Made by a program: the position numbers and the translations under genes
Notes under the pieces: generated by a model
The model's input: the letters and a program-made list of their open reading frames with translations, nothing else
Databases searched by the model: none
What the model was told of the DNA's origin: nothing
In this document: in pieces, positions 43,801-52,809 of the stretch
Numbering within the stretch: the first letter of the stretch is position 1
How the letters are laid out: each line of letters opens with the position of its first letter
DNA from: Phycisphaera sp.
GTDB taxonomy: Bacteria; Planctomycetota; Phycisphaerae; Phycisphaerales; UBA1924
Length of the DNA stretch: 64,000 nt
NCBI GenBank assembly: GCA_025916675.1
Contig: CP098402.1
Span: forward strand, 1,545,205-1,609,204
Direction of reading: 5' to 3'

Positions 43801-45295
43801 GGATATTCGCGGCGAGTACGACGCCTTGGTGGCCCTCGAAACACCGGCGTATTCCGGTGATGGGCCGGGTGCCAAACCTCTTCGGGCCTTCGAACTCTCG
43901 CCCTACGACGCCTCCATGATCCGCAACGGCACGCGCATCGACGTGCCCTGGGTCAGCGGCGTGGTTGCCGGCCAGGAACTGGCACCCAGCGACGATGGCC
44001 CGGGTGGAACCGCCCGATACGCGGGCGAAGTCGACTACCTGACCCTCGGCGGCGACGACTGGTGGGTCTCGCTCGACGGCTATTGGCGTGCCGACGGCGG
44101 CAGCGAGAGCGAGTTCGAAGTCTCGCTCGATGGCCAGATCCGCGAATCGGAAGATGGCGTCACGCACGCGCACGGTTTGCCGGCGCCACTGATCGGCATA
44201 TTGCCCCCGGGTGTCGGTGCCACACTCGACACCATGAACGTCGAAAGCACGGGAGAAGTGACGGTCGAAGACGGCCGCTTGCGCGTCAAGTCCCATCGGC
44301 GAACGGACACGCGCATCGAGATCGATGCGGCCGTAGCTATGGAACGAGTCGAGATCGGTTTACGGCCAACCGCCGAGAGCTCCGAGGAAGACGGTACCAC
44401 ACGCCCCATCGCGATGTTCGATCGGGGCGTCCTCGACGTCCAGAGCGACACCGCCCACGCCCAGCGTCGCGCAACGATGGATATCTCTGCGGATCAAGGG
44501 CAGATATGGGGTCTTGGCGTAGGTGATGTAGAGTTGCACGCCGACGTGAATCTCGATGGCACGATCGACCTTTCCAACGTCCGCGCCGATGCGGGTGGTG
44601 GACGCGTCGCCGGCCGGGGCCGTGTCATCCTGCCGCCGATCGAAGGTGATCCTGCTCGATTCGAACTCGACTTGGGTGGTGCGGGGCTGCACACCGAACG
44701 GCTCCTGGCGGCCGTCCAGGAACGCGAGACCGAACAGACCCGCGGCGCGGGCGACCTTGACCTGTCTCTGGGCCTCGCGGGAGAGTTTGGTGATATCGAC
44801 AGCCTCCGCGGCCGGGGCTCGATGCGCATCCGCGGCGGCTCGCCCGTCGAACTGCCGCTTCCCATCCGCGCGGCCGTTGAGGCGATGAATGTCAACTTCG
44901 GTGCCGACCGCTACGACGCCGTAAACGGCGAGTTCTATCTCCAGGGCCAGACCATGACCTTCACTCGCCTAGCGGTGAGCTCTGACTCGGTGATCCTCAA
45001 TGGCCTGGGCACCGTTGGCCTCCGCGGCCGCGAGCTTGACATGAGCATCACCAGCCGCCCCACCAACGACACGATGTTCCGGTCGTTCGTGCGGATGATC
45101 CGCGAGGTCATCGTGGCTATCGAGCTGCGCGGCACGCTGGACGACCCCGCGCCGGCGCCGAAGCCCCAGGCACTCGTCGGCCCGCTCGACCGGTTCCGCC
45201 GCATGCTGCAGGGCGGCCTGACCTACGAAGAGTGGACCAAGGAACGCCTGCGCCGCTTTGACCGTGAACAAGGCGAGCCCACCAGCGGATGGTGA
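40862..45295 (+). CDS. Giant AsmA-like envelope protein
   Basis: A 1477-residue protein. It begins with an Arg-rich stretch (KRRSRRRRWLWR) and one membrane helix (about residues 19-41), then a long beta-rich periplasmic region. The N-terminal motif LEQELGVRTEGGSLRMDLGG is typical of AsmA proteins, and the C-terminal LRGRGSMRIRGGSPVELP ... GEFYLQGQTMTFTRLAVS block matches the AsmA_2 C-terminal domain. AsmA/TamB-like proteins are thought to form lipid-transport grooves between membranes. Length is far above the 600-700 residues of enterobacterial AsmA and nearer to TamB/YhdP. Its outer-membrane context is inferred, and no TamA partner is in the window. Confidence 0.82.
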   Translation: MPQTTPKRRSRRRRWLWRVSWLALIVSLLGATAIGLLFTPAAGVILRPKLEQELGVRTEGGSLRMDLGGDIIIRDVTFRTPDVAGGPVGEASRFLVIKHGRILLWWRGKLRGQSLVRRVEVFDADVRLSKPFDDFDLNILAIEPPQKAGPSGPLPSIIVHRAQILLGEHNTSGDITELRTLPMVASLRNSRDEPGAYDVTAFEDPKLSTSAKPLRFEGSLGPNGFSGKLGGIDMADFPPETIPVQLRDTYTELAVAGRTRGATVRYNRALDVLELVLDFQEASPFPAPFTEDSDISARLDLRLPVPTDEQGTLQPLIPASGSGQLRLVQRPAPVNGTGVSWRSVQAPEEPGEIGLGQRTFMIEGRLNSTIEDANAQIDMRLWIGGATPLYEFEVATAEPYEFSLATPWLHRETPVLQTVSKVLDMLEPAGTVSLIARVSQVAEGDGVRQSVEGRGTIRDASMRFEHFPYPIGGVSGTIELDDGQIRLVGLRGSTPSGSEVLASTTITLDQVATGVDVDVQAFGVPYDETLRQTLDEVAPEIREIILNEDALASAYSDGLVREPGAIGRAPAFALGGEADAHVRVIRRPGVNGSTTVNVEVRTSGFGLVPEAFPVPVIIDDALLTIDLPSELETLAMGRPQAVRIEAQDARATTVAGGEAKLSVVVSVPIDVPSDQDRATTVDVTVDAQNVPVHEPLLAAVPGGSSEGEQPDGPRGLLRALGPKGEINALVRILRDESGEIDWWAEIVPQDASLVPAPLDARQPLAIEGLMGTIRVDGDGLRGEVAGMTRRGGAVRANFRANFGRDSAIVVLTSEDLNLECPVEDAVAVFAPELARSLLAARDTFDVRGIADVSTSVRKAGEDVSAEVRVSRVDRLRFDWLDGRMGLDNGRGTIIVSTTDEGPLVSFDRVLAEGSFENEPIGRVRLRGEMPIDALRDAGSRFTRPTTLDLEVQGGRLESKLLRTLAGNRSASGAESLLGLWDIRGEYDALVALETPAYSGDGPGAKPLRAFELSPYDASMIRNGTRIDVPWVSGVVAGQELAPSDDGPGGTARYAGEVDYLTLGGDDWWVSLDGYWRADGGSESEFEVSLDGQIRESEDGVTHAHGLPAPLIGILPPGVGATLDTMNVESTGEVTVEDGRLRVKSHRRTDTRIEIDAAVAMERVEIGLRPTAESSEEDGTTRPIAMFDRGVLDVQSDTAHAQRRATMDISADQGQIWGLGVGDVELHADVNLDGTIDLSNVRADAGGGRVAGRGRVILPPIEGDPARFELDLGGAGLHTERLLAAVQERETEQTRGAGDLDLSLGLAGEFGDIDSLRGRGSMRIRGGSPVELPLPIRAAVEAMNVNFGADRYDAVNGEFYLQGQTMTFTRLAVSSDSVILNGLGTVGLRGRELDMSITSRPTNDTMFRSFVRMIREVIVAIELRGTLDDPAPAPKPQALVGPLDRFRRMLQGGLTYEEWTKERLRRFDREQGEPTSGW

Positions 45296-45338
45296 GCTTG
45301 GCGGTCAGCCACCGACCGGGTTGCTACCCTATGTGCCC

Positions 45339-46418
45339 ATGCAGGACGGCACGACACAACCTAAAACTACATCCGCCAGCACACCCCAGCCGCGCACCGA
45401 TTGGCAGGACGTTGGCAAGCGTATCGACCAGTTGGTTGATCTCGTCGCGCCGGAGGCCACCGAGCCATTCGACCGAAAACTCGTAGCCGAACTCGTAGCC
45501 GCCGGGCTCAAGCTGCTGCCCGACGGGCGCAACCGCGGCGAATTGAAACTCATGACCGCGGCCATGAAGGAACTGCGGTACGCCTACCGAGTTTTCGGTC
45601 GCTACGAGCACGCCCAGAACATCACCATCTTCGGCTCGGCCCGCACGCCCGAGGACCACCCCGACTACACCGCCTGCGTCGAGTTCTCCAAGGACATGGC
45701 CGAGGCGGGCTGGATGGTCATCACTGGCGCGGGCGACGGCATCATGAAGGCCGGTCACGTGGGCCCGGGCAAGGCCGCCAGCTTTGGCGTCGCGATCCGC
45801 CTGCCCTTCGAGACCACCGCCAACACGGTCATCCACGGCGACGAGAAGCTCATCCACTTCCGCTACTTCTTCACCCGCAAGCTCATGTTCCTGTCCCAGG
45901 CCAAGGCGGTCGCCCTGTTCCCCGGCGGCTTTGGCACGATGGACGAGGCCTACGAGACCCTTACCCTCATCCAGACCGGCAAGAGCGGCATGATCCCCAT
46001 CGTGATGCTCGAGGGCGAGGGCGGCGGTTACTGGGATGAGTTCCACGCGTTCGCTCGCAACGCCCTGCTCAGCCGCCAGATGATCGGCGAGGACGACACC
46101 GCCCTGTACTACCACGCCAAGGACCCCCACGACGGCGTGCGGCACGTGCTGGACTTCTATCGGAATTACCACAGCTCCAGATACGCGGGCGACGAACTGA
46201 TCATCCGCGTCCGCCGTCGCCTCGAAAACGAGCACATGGCGACACTCAACGAGGAATTCGCCCGATTGGTCAAGTCCGGGCAGATCCGCCAGGGCGGCCC
46301 GCACGAATACGAGGACGAATTCCTGGAACTGCCCAGGATCACGTTCACCCACACCCGACGCGACTTCGGGCTGGTTCGCAAGCTGATCGACCGGATCAAC
46401 GAGCTCGACGCCTCGTAG
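45339..46418 (+). CDS. LOG-family (TIGR00730-type) Rossmann protein
   Basis: A 359-residue protein with the lysine-decarboxylase-like/LOG fold. NITIFGSARTPEDHPDY and AGWMVITGAGDGIMKAGH lead into the signature LFPGGFGTMDEAYETLTLIQTGK (PGGxGTxxE). Smaller relatives release cytokinin-like bases from nucleotides; larger ones such as PpnN cleave purine/pyrimidine nucleotides. The length (about 360) and extensions at both ends are closer to the PpnN-like group, so nucleotide 5'-monophosphate nucleosidase activity is plausible. ATG 45339 is favoured over a GTG at 45258, which lies inside the AsmA-like gene. Confidence 0.82.
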   Translation: MQDGTTQPKTTSASTPQPRTDWQDVGKRIDQLVDLVAPEATEPFDRKLVAELVAAGLKLLPDGRNRGELKLMTAAMKELRYAYRVFGRYEHAQNITIFGSARTPEDHPDYTACVEFSKDMAEAGWMVITGAGDGIMKAGHVGPGKAASFGVAIRLPFETTANTVIHGDEKLIHFRYFFTRKLMFLSQAKAVALFPGGFGTMDEAYETLTLIQTGKSGMIPIVMLEGEGGGYWDEFHAFARNALLSRQMIGEDDTALYYHAKDPHDGVRHVLDFYRNYHSSRYAGDELIIRVRRRLENEHMATLNEEFARLVKSGQIRQGGPHEYEDEFLELPRITFTHTRRDFGLVRKLIDRINELDAS

Positions 46419-46424
46419 ACCACC

Positions 46425-47504
46425 ATGCCGCGACCGAACCGCCGCATCGCCGTTCAGAAAAGCCTGGCCCTGGTGGCCGGCCTCGTGCTGTCGTGCTCTT
46501 GCGGATGCACCAGCCACTTACGCATCCCCGATGCCCCACCCCCGATTGATCTTGAGCCTGTGACATCCATGGCCGGGTACGGCATGGAATTGCGGCTGTG
46601 GGCCCTGGATGCGACATCGTGGAGACGCTCGCAGAACAACGCCGAACTCGAGAAACTGTACCAAGCCTGGCTGGCAATCGAGGCGCAACGAACCGCCGAC
46701 GAGCAGGAAGCCCAGGACGCCAGGCAACCTGCCGACGAGCCGCAGCCCGCGGGCCCGCCCATCGACAATCCAGACGATGGCCCCCGGACCTTCGAGGAAT
46801 TCGTGATGGCGCAGCGCGTCGACTCGCCCGAGCGGCCTGGGCTTGAGGCGCTCGCCAGGTACAGCGAAACGCGCGGCGCGCTCGATCAACGAGCGATCAA
46901 CGTTTGGGAGAGCAACGGGCTCGAGTTCGCGCTCGTGCCCATCGGCGAGTTGGCCAGCCTCCGATCCTTGATGGGTGTGCCCGGCCCCCTCGAGCGCACC
47001 TGGTGGGGCTCGACCACCGCATGGTCGCACCTGGCCAAGGGCATACCCGCCGGCAACCGCCACATCGAAACCGATATGGGACCACTCGTGCTCGGGCCGG
47101 GCCGGCTCGCCATCGTCGGCCGTGCATGGCCCGCGCCTGGCGTGAGCGAGCCGGTGCTTCGGCTGGAACTCTGCCCACAGTTCCTGCCCGTGCGCACGTC
47201 GGCCTCGCGCCTCGAAGCACGCCTGTCGGCCCGGCTCACTTCGGACAACACGCCGCCCAGCGCCCTCGACGAGGGCCCGGTGTTCGAGCGGCTCATTTTG
47301 CGTGGGTCAATCCCGCGTGGGTACGCGCTGATCATCGCCCCGACCGTGCGCGGGGAGATCCTCGGCCGCTTCGGTCCGGACGTGCCCACGTCGACCTTGG
47401 CCGAAGCCCTCCTGTCCTCGGTCGGGCCCGATGGCGCTCCTAGGCCGGTGGCGTTAGTGGTGGTGCCCGTGCTGCCCCAGTGGTTCTCACTCGGCGGGGG
47501 CTGA
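46425..47504 (+). CDS. Lipoprotein of unknown function
   Basis: A 359-residue protein with a lipoprotein-type signal sequence (SLALVAGLVLSCSCGC, anchor Cys about residue 28). A Glu/Gln/Pro-rich disordered stretch spans about residues 85-125. The rest has mixed alpha/beta character (ALVPIGELASLRSLMGVPGPLERTWWG, FERLILRGSIPRGYALIIAP) without a recognised domain. It starts 7 nt after the LOG-family gene, so the two are likely cotranscribed. No catalytic motif is visible. Confidence 0.7.
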   Translation: MPRPNRRIAVQKSLALVAGLVLSCSCGCTSHLRIPDAPPPIDLEPVTSMAGYGMELRLWALDATSWRRSQNNAELEKLYQAWLAIEAQRTADEQEAQDARQPADEPQPAGPPIDNPDDGPRTFEEFVMAQRVDSPERPGLEALARYSETRGALDQRAINVWESNGLEFALVPIGELASLRSLMGVPGPLERTWWGSTTAWSHLAKGIPAGNRHIETDMGPLVLGPGRLAIVGRAWPAPGVSEPVLRLELCPQFLPVRTSASRLEARLSARLTSDNTPPSALDEGPVFERLILRGSIPRGYALIIAPTVRGEILGRFGPDVPTSTLAEALLSSVGPDGAPRPVALVVVPVLPQWFSLGGG

Positions 47505-47617
47505 CCCCTACGAGGCGTACAGGGTCCGAGCCGAGCAACATCCCAAGCTACCATGCCGGGCCCGTCCTGCTGGTCGGGTGATCCCTATCGCCCCGTCCGG
47601 ACCGGAGACCCAGGACC

Positions 47618-48598
47618 TTGCAACACCTTGCCTCGCTGCTGTGGCTGCTGCTCGGACTGACGCTGCTCGTTGGTGGGGCCGAGATCATGCTCCGCGGCGC
47701 CACGTCCCTCGCCAAGCGGCTGGGCGTCTCGAACTTCATCATCGGGCTCACCGTGGTCGCCTTCGGTACCAGCATGCCCGAGTTGGCCACCGGCGTCGGG
47801 GCCGTCCTGAAGGGCGAGAGCAACCTGATCGTGGGAACGGTCATCGGATCAAACATCGCCAACATCGGGCTCGTGCTCGGGCTGGCCGCCGTGATCAAGC
47901 CGGCCCGGGTGCGCGGCGGCGTGGTCCGGCGAGAAGTACCCATGCTGATCGTGGTCACGATCAGCATGGTGTTCACCCTCTTCGGCGGCAGCATCTCGCG
48001 CACCGAAGCCATGTTGCTGATCGTCGGATTCGTCGCATTCATCGCATGGACGCTCTACGCCTCGAAGCACCTCGACCCCGAAGACTCCGCGTTGGTCATC
48101 GAGGCCCAGGGTGAGACGCCCGACGAGGACGCAAAGCAGCCAAACGTGGTGCTGAACCTGCTCTTGGTCGTGTTGGGCTTGGGCGCGATGGTCATCGGAT
48201 CGGAACGCGCGGTGCTGGGCGCGACCGACTTGGCGACCGCTCTAGGCGTGCCGGCGTTCATCATCGGGCTCACGCTGGTCGCCATGGGCACGTCGCTGCC
48301 CGAAGTTGTCACAACGGTGCTGGCCGCGTTCAAGGGCCACTCGGACCTGGCCGTAGGCAACGTGCTCGGGTCCAATATCTTCAACGTCCTGTGCGTCGTG
48401 GGCGTCAGCGGTCTGGTCGGTGAACTCGAAGTACCCGCGATCGCCATGCAACGCGACGCGTGGGTCATGCTGGGGCTGACACTCATCCTGCTACCGATCA
48501 TGATCACGCGATTCAGCGTGAGCCGGGCCGAGGGTGCCGTGCTGATGACCGCCTATGCGGCTTACATCACCCTGGTTGTCTTGATGCAGTCCGCATAA
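47618..48598 (+). CDS. Calcium/sodium antiporter, CaCA family (YrbG-like)
   Basis: A 326-residue inner-membrane cation exchanger with about ten hydrophobic segments in two inverted halves. Each half carries the alpha-repeat: VAFGTSMPELATGVGA with IGSNIANIG in the first, and VAMGTSLPEVVTTVLA with LGSNIFNVL in the second. The Glu in each PE supplies ion coordination. A cytoplasmic acidic loop (about residues 150-180) joins the halves. The start is TTG 47618, with GGAG about 12 nt and CCAGGA about 3 nt upstream; an alternative start is not obvious. Confidence 0.92.
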   Translation: MQHLASLLWLLLGLTLLVGGAEIMLRGATSLAKRLGVSNFIIGLTVVAFGTSMPELATGVGAVLKGESNLIVGTVIGSNIANIGLVLGLAAVIKPARVRGGVVRREVPMLIVVTISMVFTLFGGSISRTEAMLLIVGFVAFIAWTLYASKHLDPEDSALVIEAQGETPDEDAKQPNVVLNLLLVVLGLGAMVIGSERAVLGATDLATALGVPAFIIGLTLVAMGTSLPEVVTTVLAAFKGHSDLAVGNVLGSNIFNVLCVVGVSGLVGELEVPAIAMQRDAWVMLGLTLILLPIMITRFSVSRAEGAVLMTAYAAYITLVVLMQSA

Positions 48599-48712
48599 CA
48601 CGGTCCGATGCCAATCTTTGACGATTCGCGCGGTTTCGCCGCAACTGAGGCCAATTCAGGCGTTCCGGATGCCGATGGTGTCCAATGAACGTCTGAGTAC
48701 CCGGAGGGGCCC

Positions 48713-50014
48713 ATGCTGCGCGTATCGATCCACGAAGCCGCCGACGGCATGCGTCTGGCCATGCCCGTCTACCACCCCAGGCGCGGCGGTCCGGTGCTGC
48801 TCAAGTCGGGTGTCACGCTGGATGGCCGCCTCATCGCGCGCCTGCGGGAAATCGAGCTGCGCGAGATCTGGATCCACTATCCGGGCATGGGGTTCCTGGG
48901 CGGGTTTGTGAGTCCTGCCATCCTGCAAGCGCGTGCCGGGCTGAGCCATCAGGTGCTCAGCGCCCTTGATACCGTGGCCGGCAATGCCAAGGCAAAGCTC
49001 GAATATGCTGCCTACAAGCGCGCCATTGTTGGGCTCATCGAGCAATTGCTGCGCGCGCCGACCGCCGCGTACTACGTCGAAGAACTCTCCACCGCCGACA
49101 CGCCACACGGCCGGCACGCCAACTCGGTGTGCTTCTTGAGCTTGCTGATGGGCCTGAAGCTGGGCGACTATCTCATCGCCGAACGCTCGAGGCTCCACCC
49201 CGCGCACGCCAAGGATGTGACATCCCTGGGCGTGGGCGCGATGCTGCACGACGTGGGCATGCTGCGGCTGCCCACGCAGACCCTGCGAAAGTGGAACCGC
49301 GAGCACGACGAGACCGACCCACACTGGCAACGGCACGTGAAGCTCGGTTTCGATATGGTGCGCGAGGGCGTCGACCCGTCCGCCGCCGCGGTCGTACTCC
49401 ACCACCACCAGGCCCATGACGGCTCGGGATTCCCGCGGCGTAAGCTGTTGGGCGGCGGTGCCATCCCGCTGGTAGGCCAGGAGATCCACGTGTTCGCGCG
49501 CATTGTTGCCGTGGCCGACGAATTCGATCGCTTGCGTGACAGCGGCGATGCGCCAGGCGCCGATTCGGTCCCGCAGGCCCGCCGCGCGACGGTATCTGCC
49601 CTTCGCGAGATGGCACTGGGCGAGACCTCAAAACGGTACGACCCGATGGTCATCCGGGCATTGGTTGCGTCGGTGCCGGCTTACGCGCCCGGCTCGATCG
49701 TCACCCTGAGCAACGACTCAAGGGCCGTCGTTTGCAACTGGCGCCCGGATGATCCCTGTCGGCCGCGGGTGCTACCCATCGAAGGGCTGGAAGCCGCGGT
49801 CGACGCCAGCCCCGATGACTCGGACCTGCTCGACGCCGGCGAGGAACCCAAGGGCCTGATCGATCTGTCCTGCACGCCAGACCTGTACATCTCGCACGCC
49901 GAGGGGTTCGATGTTTCGGACGAGAACTTCCTGCTGCCCAGCACCAGCGAGTTCGACCTGCGCAGGGCCGACCGCGAGCGGATCAACCGGGCCGAAACCC
50001 TTGATGCCTCCTAA
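48713..50014 (+). CDS. HD-GYP domain protein (probable c-di-GMP phosphodiesterase)
   Basis: A 433-residue cytoplasmic protein. An N-terminal domain (about 1-120) precedes the HD-GYP domain: HGRHANSVCFLSLLMG, then GAMLHDVGMLRLP with the HD pair, and VVLHHHQAHDGSGFPR, where the GYP loop reads GFP. Metal-binding residues of HD-GYP enzymes are kept, so cleavage of c-di-GMP is likely; the Y-to-F change is a known type of variation but could alter activity. An acidic C-terminal tail of about 100 residues has no recognised domain. GGAGGGG precedes the ATG. Confidence 0.87.
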   Translation: MLRVSIHEAADGMRLAMPVYHPRRGGPVLLKSGVTLDGRLIARLREIELREIWIHYPGMGFLGGFVSPAILQARAGLSHQVLSALDTVAGNAKAKLEYAAYKRAIVGLIEQLLRAPTAAYYVEELSTADTPHGRHANSVCFLSLLMGLKLGDYLIAERSRLHPAHAKDVTSLGVGAMLHDVGMLRLPTQTLRKWNREHDETDPHWQRHVKLGFDMVREGVDPSAAAVVLHHHQAHDGSGFPRRKLLGGGAIPLVGQEIHVFARIVAVADEFDRLRDSGDAPGADSVPQARRATVSALREMALGETSKRYDPMVIRALVASVPAYAPGSIVTLSNDSRAVVCNWRPDDPCRPRVLPIEGLEAAVDASPDDSDLLDAGEEPKGLIDLSCTPDLYISHAEGFDVSDENFLLPSTSEFDLRRADRERINRAETLDAS

Positions 50015-50023
50015 GAAGCGGAA

Positions 50024-51763
50024 TTAGCCAGCCGGCTGGACCTGCTCTGCGGGCTGCTCGGCTTCCGCCGTCGTCGCGACCTGCTCGGTCTTCTCGACAG
50101 CCTCGCCAGCGTCTTCCGTACTTGCTTCGACGGTCGTGGCTTCCTTCGTCTCGGCCTCGGCAGGCTTCGCCTGCGCGGAGCGTCCCGGACGGCCCTCGCG
50201 TTGGGCTGGCGCGGGTTGGCCGTTCTCGTCGAGTGTGAAGCCGACCGTTTCCAGCCTGGACTCATCCCATTCCTGGCTGAGCACCTCGCCCTGGTCGGGA
50301 TCCCGAACCAGGACACGGTCTCCCGCGGAAATCCCTGCAAGGACTTCGGCCTCGGTCTCGCTGCGACGCCCCAGGCGGATGGGCACTCGTTCGTAGCGGG
50401 CACCATTGGGCAAGTAGACGTACCGGAGGCGGCCTTCGCTGAACACCGACTGCACTGGGATCGTCAACGCATCGTCGACCTGATCCAGCACGATGGTGGC
50501 TTCTGCTCGCATCGAGGGCTTCAGATCCTTCGCCGATTCGCCGGGCTGGAGCAAGATGCGCACCGTGTATTCGCGCAGGTTCGGATCGCGCCAGCTCCCA
50601 CTCTCGGCGAGCACACCGATGGAATCAACCGTGCCCGGCAAGACGCGAGAGCCGAGCGCTTCGATCTGCACCATGGCGGGCTGGCCCGGACGTAACCGCC
50701 CTGCCAGGGACTCATGAACCCGTACGGACGCGACCATCTCGGTCGTATCGGGTAGCACGAGCACGACCTGGTTCGGCGAAATCTCGGTGCCGGGCTCGGG
50801 GGGGTCGTTGTTCCAGCGGCCCTGGCGTGTGTTCGAGTTGTACACAACCAGCCCGTCGTTTGGTGCGTGGATCACACAGAAGCTGAGTTGCTCACGAAGC
50901 TTGGCTAAACGCTCCTCGCGTAGCTCGAGCTGGCGGCGCGCGTTCTTACGGTTCGCCTCCCGGCTGGCCAACTCGATGGCATTCTGCTTTCGCACGCGCT
51001 CGACCTTGGCCTCGGCTTCGGCAACGTCACTCGTGCGCTGCTTCTCGTCGCGAGGGCGTTGGTAATCTCGGTAGGTGTCGAACGCGAGCTGGGCCTGCTT
51101 TACGCGAGATTCGGCTTCGAGTAGTTGGATCACTTCTTGATCAAAATCGTTCTTGCTCTTGAAGTCCTTCTCGAACAATGTCTTGCTCTGCTCGTGCTTC
51201 TCACTGAGCCGGGTGGAATTTCGCTTGGCGCTATCCAAGTCGGCCTGGAGCCGCTCGGTCTCCTTGAGGTCGTCGCCATCACGCCACTGCTGGAGCGCGA
51301 GCTCAGCGAGTTCCTTCTCCAGGTTGGCCGCACGCAGATTCGATTCGTTGTCGCTGACCCGGATGAGATAAGCGTTCTCAGCGGCTTCCAGATCGGCACG
51401 GGCCGTCTCGACGCGGCTCTCTTCTTCGGTGATCTGTTCCTCGATCGACTCGCTGTTGAGCGTGAAAAGCACGTCGCCCTTCTTGACGCGTGTGCCCTCC
51501 TTGGCGATGGTCGTCAGCGTCGCCCGGCTGTCGAGCTTGTTGCGAATCTCGACCTGCTGGCGGGCCTCGAGCTCCCCCGTGGCGATCGTCTGGATGTCAA
51601 AGTCACGAACTGAAGCCTCGACCAAGTCGCTCGAGCGGACCGTGTCCATGTCAGCTAATTGTGTCGAGCCGTACCAAAGCCCGCCACCAACCACGGCCAG
51701 CACCACGACTGCCCCCGCAGCCTTCACCAAGATGCCGCCTCGCCTTGCTCGTACCTGTCCCAT
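50024..51763 (-). CDS. MacA/HlyD-like efflux adaptor
   Basis: A 579-residue membrane-fusion protein. The N-terminal membrane anchor lies at about residues 12-36 (ILVKAAGAVVVLAVVGGGLWYG). A lipoyl half (ATGELEARQQVEIRNKLDS ... EGTRVKKGDVLFTL), a long coiled-coil hairpin (about 105-300), then FCVIHAPNDGLVVYNS and barrel domains follow. The C-terminal 65 residues are Ala/Glu/Thr-rich and probably disordered. MacA-type adaptors work with MacB ABC exporters, but no ABC gene adjoins: it lies between the convergent HD-GYP gene and the divergent futalosine hydrolase. ATG 51763 follows a GGAAGGTGG site. Confidence 0.87.
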   Translation of the reverse strand: MGQVRARRGGILVKAAGAVVVLAVVGGGLWYGSTQLADMDTVRSSDLVEASVRDFDIQTIATGELEARQQVEIRNKLDSRATLTTIAKEGTRVKKGDVLFTLNSESIEEQITEEESRVETARADLEAAENAYLIRVSDNESNLRAANLEKELAELALQQWRDGDDLKETERLQADLDSAKRNSTRLSEKHEQSKTLFEKDFKSKNDFDQEVIQLLEAESRVKQAQLAFDTYRDYQRPRDEKQRTSDVAEAEAKVERVRKQNAIELASREANRKNARRQLELREERLAKLREQLSFCVIHAPNDGLVVYNSNTRQGRWNNDPPEPGTEISPNQVVLVLPDTTEMVASVRVHESLAGRLRPGQPAMVQIEALGSRVLPGTVDSIGVLAESGSWRDPNLREYTVRILLQPGESAKDLKPSMRAEATIVLDQVDDALTIPVQSVFSEGRLRYVYLPNGARYERVPIRLGRRSETEAEVLAGISAGDRVLVRDPDQGEVLSQEWDESRLETVGFTLDENGQPAPAQREGRPGRSAQAKPAEAETKEATTVEASTEDAGEAVEKTEQVATTAEAEQPAEQVQPAG

Positions 51764-51963
51764 GGGCCACCTTCCCGAGGGCTCGTACCCCTGAGATGTT
51801 CTCGAAAATTCCGAATCGGATGCCGAATCGCACCAGATTGGCCGATCCATCGGCAGTCGGTATTCTTGCACACTAGCGTTGAACCACTCAGAGCCCCGAT
51901 AGGTTCCAGCCTGTCACCGAAAACCCGCAAATATCTGGGGCCTCCCGGATCGATTCACAGACC

Positions 51964-52683
51964 ATGATCACGCCTCCTAAACCATCTCGTGATGCCCCCT
52001 GGCTCCTCGTTGTCGCCGCCCCCGCAGAAGCACGGGCGGTGCTTGCCGGCATTGGGCTCGATGCCGATGCGGCTGCCGAGTGGGAGCCACGCGAGACAGA
52101 TGATGGCCTTGCCGTACTAACAACAGGTGTCGGTAAGGCCAACGCGGCCGCTGGGGTCGGTATTGCGTTACATTCTCGGACGTATGGAGCTGTGGTGAAT
52201 CTCGGCATCGCCGGGGCACTTCCTAATGGCAAGCCGCTGGCCATCGGGAGTACTGTCGCGGCCACACGATCGATCTATGCCGACGAGGGGCTCGCTCTGC
52301 CCGACGGGTCGTTTGTAGGGTGTTCGCAGATGGGTTTTCCGCTTGGCCCCTTCGACGATCGGGGCGTGCCGGCGTCCCCCGGGCTGTTGGATTGCCTGGG
52401 TCCGCTCGTGTCGACGACGGCCCCCGTGGCGACCGTGTCGACATGTTCTGGGACCGACGCCCTGGCCAGCACTGTGGCCGAACGCACGCTCGCGGTCGCC
52501 GAGGCGATGGAAGGGGCTGCGGTTGGCCAAGTGGCCGCAAAGCTCGGCGTGCCATTCATCGAGCTCCGGGTTATCAGCAACACGACCGGAAACCGTGAAT
52601 GCCAGGTCTGGTCGATCGGCGAGGCTCTGGATGTGCTCGGCGAGTTGGCCAGGGATGTCGGTGCCGCCGCCCTTGCCCGATAA
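51964..52683 (+). CDS. mqnB: Futalosine hydrolase
   Basis: A 239-residue nucleoside-phosphorylase-fold hydrolase that removes hypoxanthine from futalosine in the alternative menaquinone pathway. TTGVGKANAAAGVG and VNLGIAGALPNGKP form the substrate pocket. EAMEGAAVGQVAAKLGVPFIELRVISNTTGNR carries the Glu of MEGA and the catalytic Asp/Asn region typical of MqnB as distinct from MTA/SAH nucleosidases. It implies that this organism makes menaquinone by the futalosine route. It stands alone; the other mqn genes are outside the window. Confidence 0.85.
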   Translation: MITPPKPSRDAPWLLVVAAPAEARAVLAGIGLDADAAAEWEPRETDDGLAVLTTGVGKANAAAGVGIALHSRTYGAVVNLGIAGALPNGKPLAIGSTVAATRSIYADEGLALPDGSFVGCSQMGFPLGPFDDRGVPASPGLLDCLGPLVSTTAPVATVSTCSGTDALASTVAERTLAVAEAMEGAAVGQVAAKLGVPFIELRVISNTTGNRECQVWSIGEALDVLGELARDVGAAALAR

Positions 52684-52809
52684 CTCACCGAATGGGTCCG
52701 AGCGCACGATTGTGCGGGCGGGGCGGATCTGAACAGGCTACCGAACTGACAAGCGAGGCTGGATTTGCCCCCTGCAAGGACCGATTCCATGGGCTGACCG
52801 TGGATTTGC

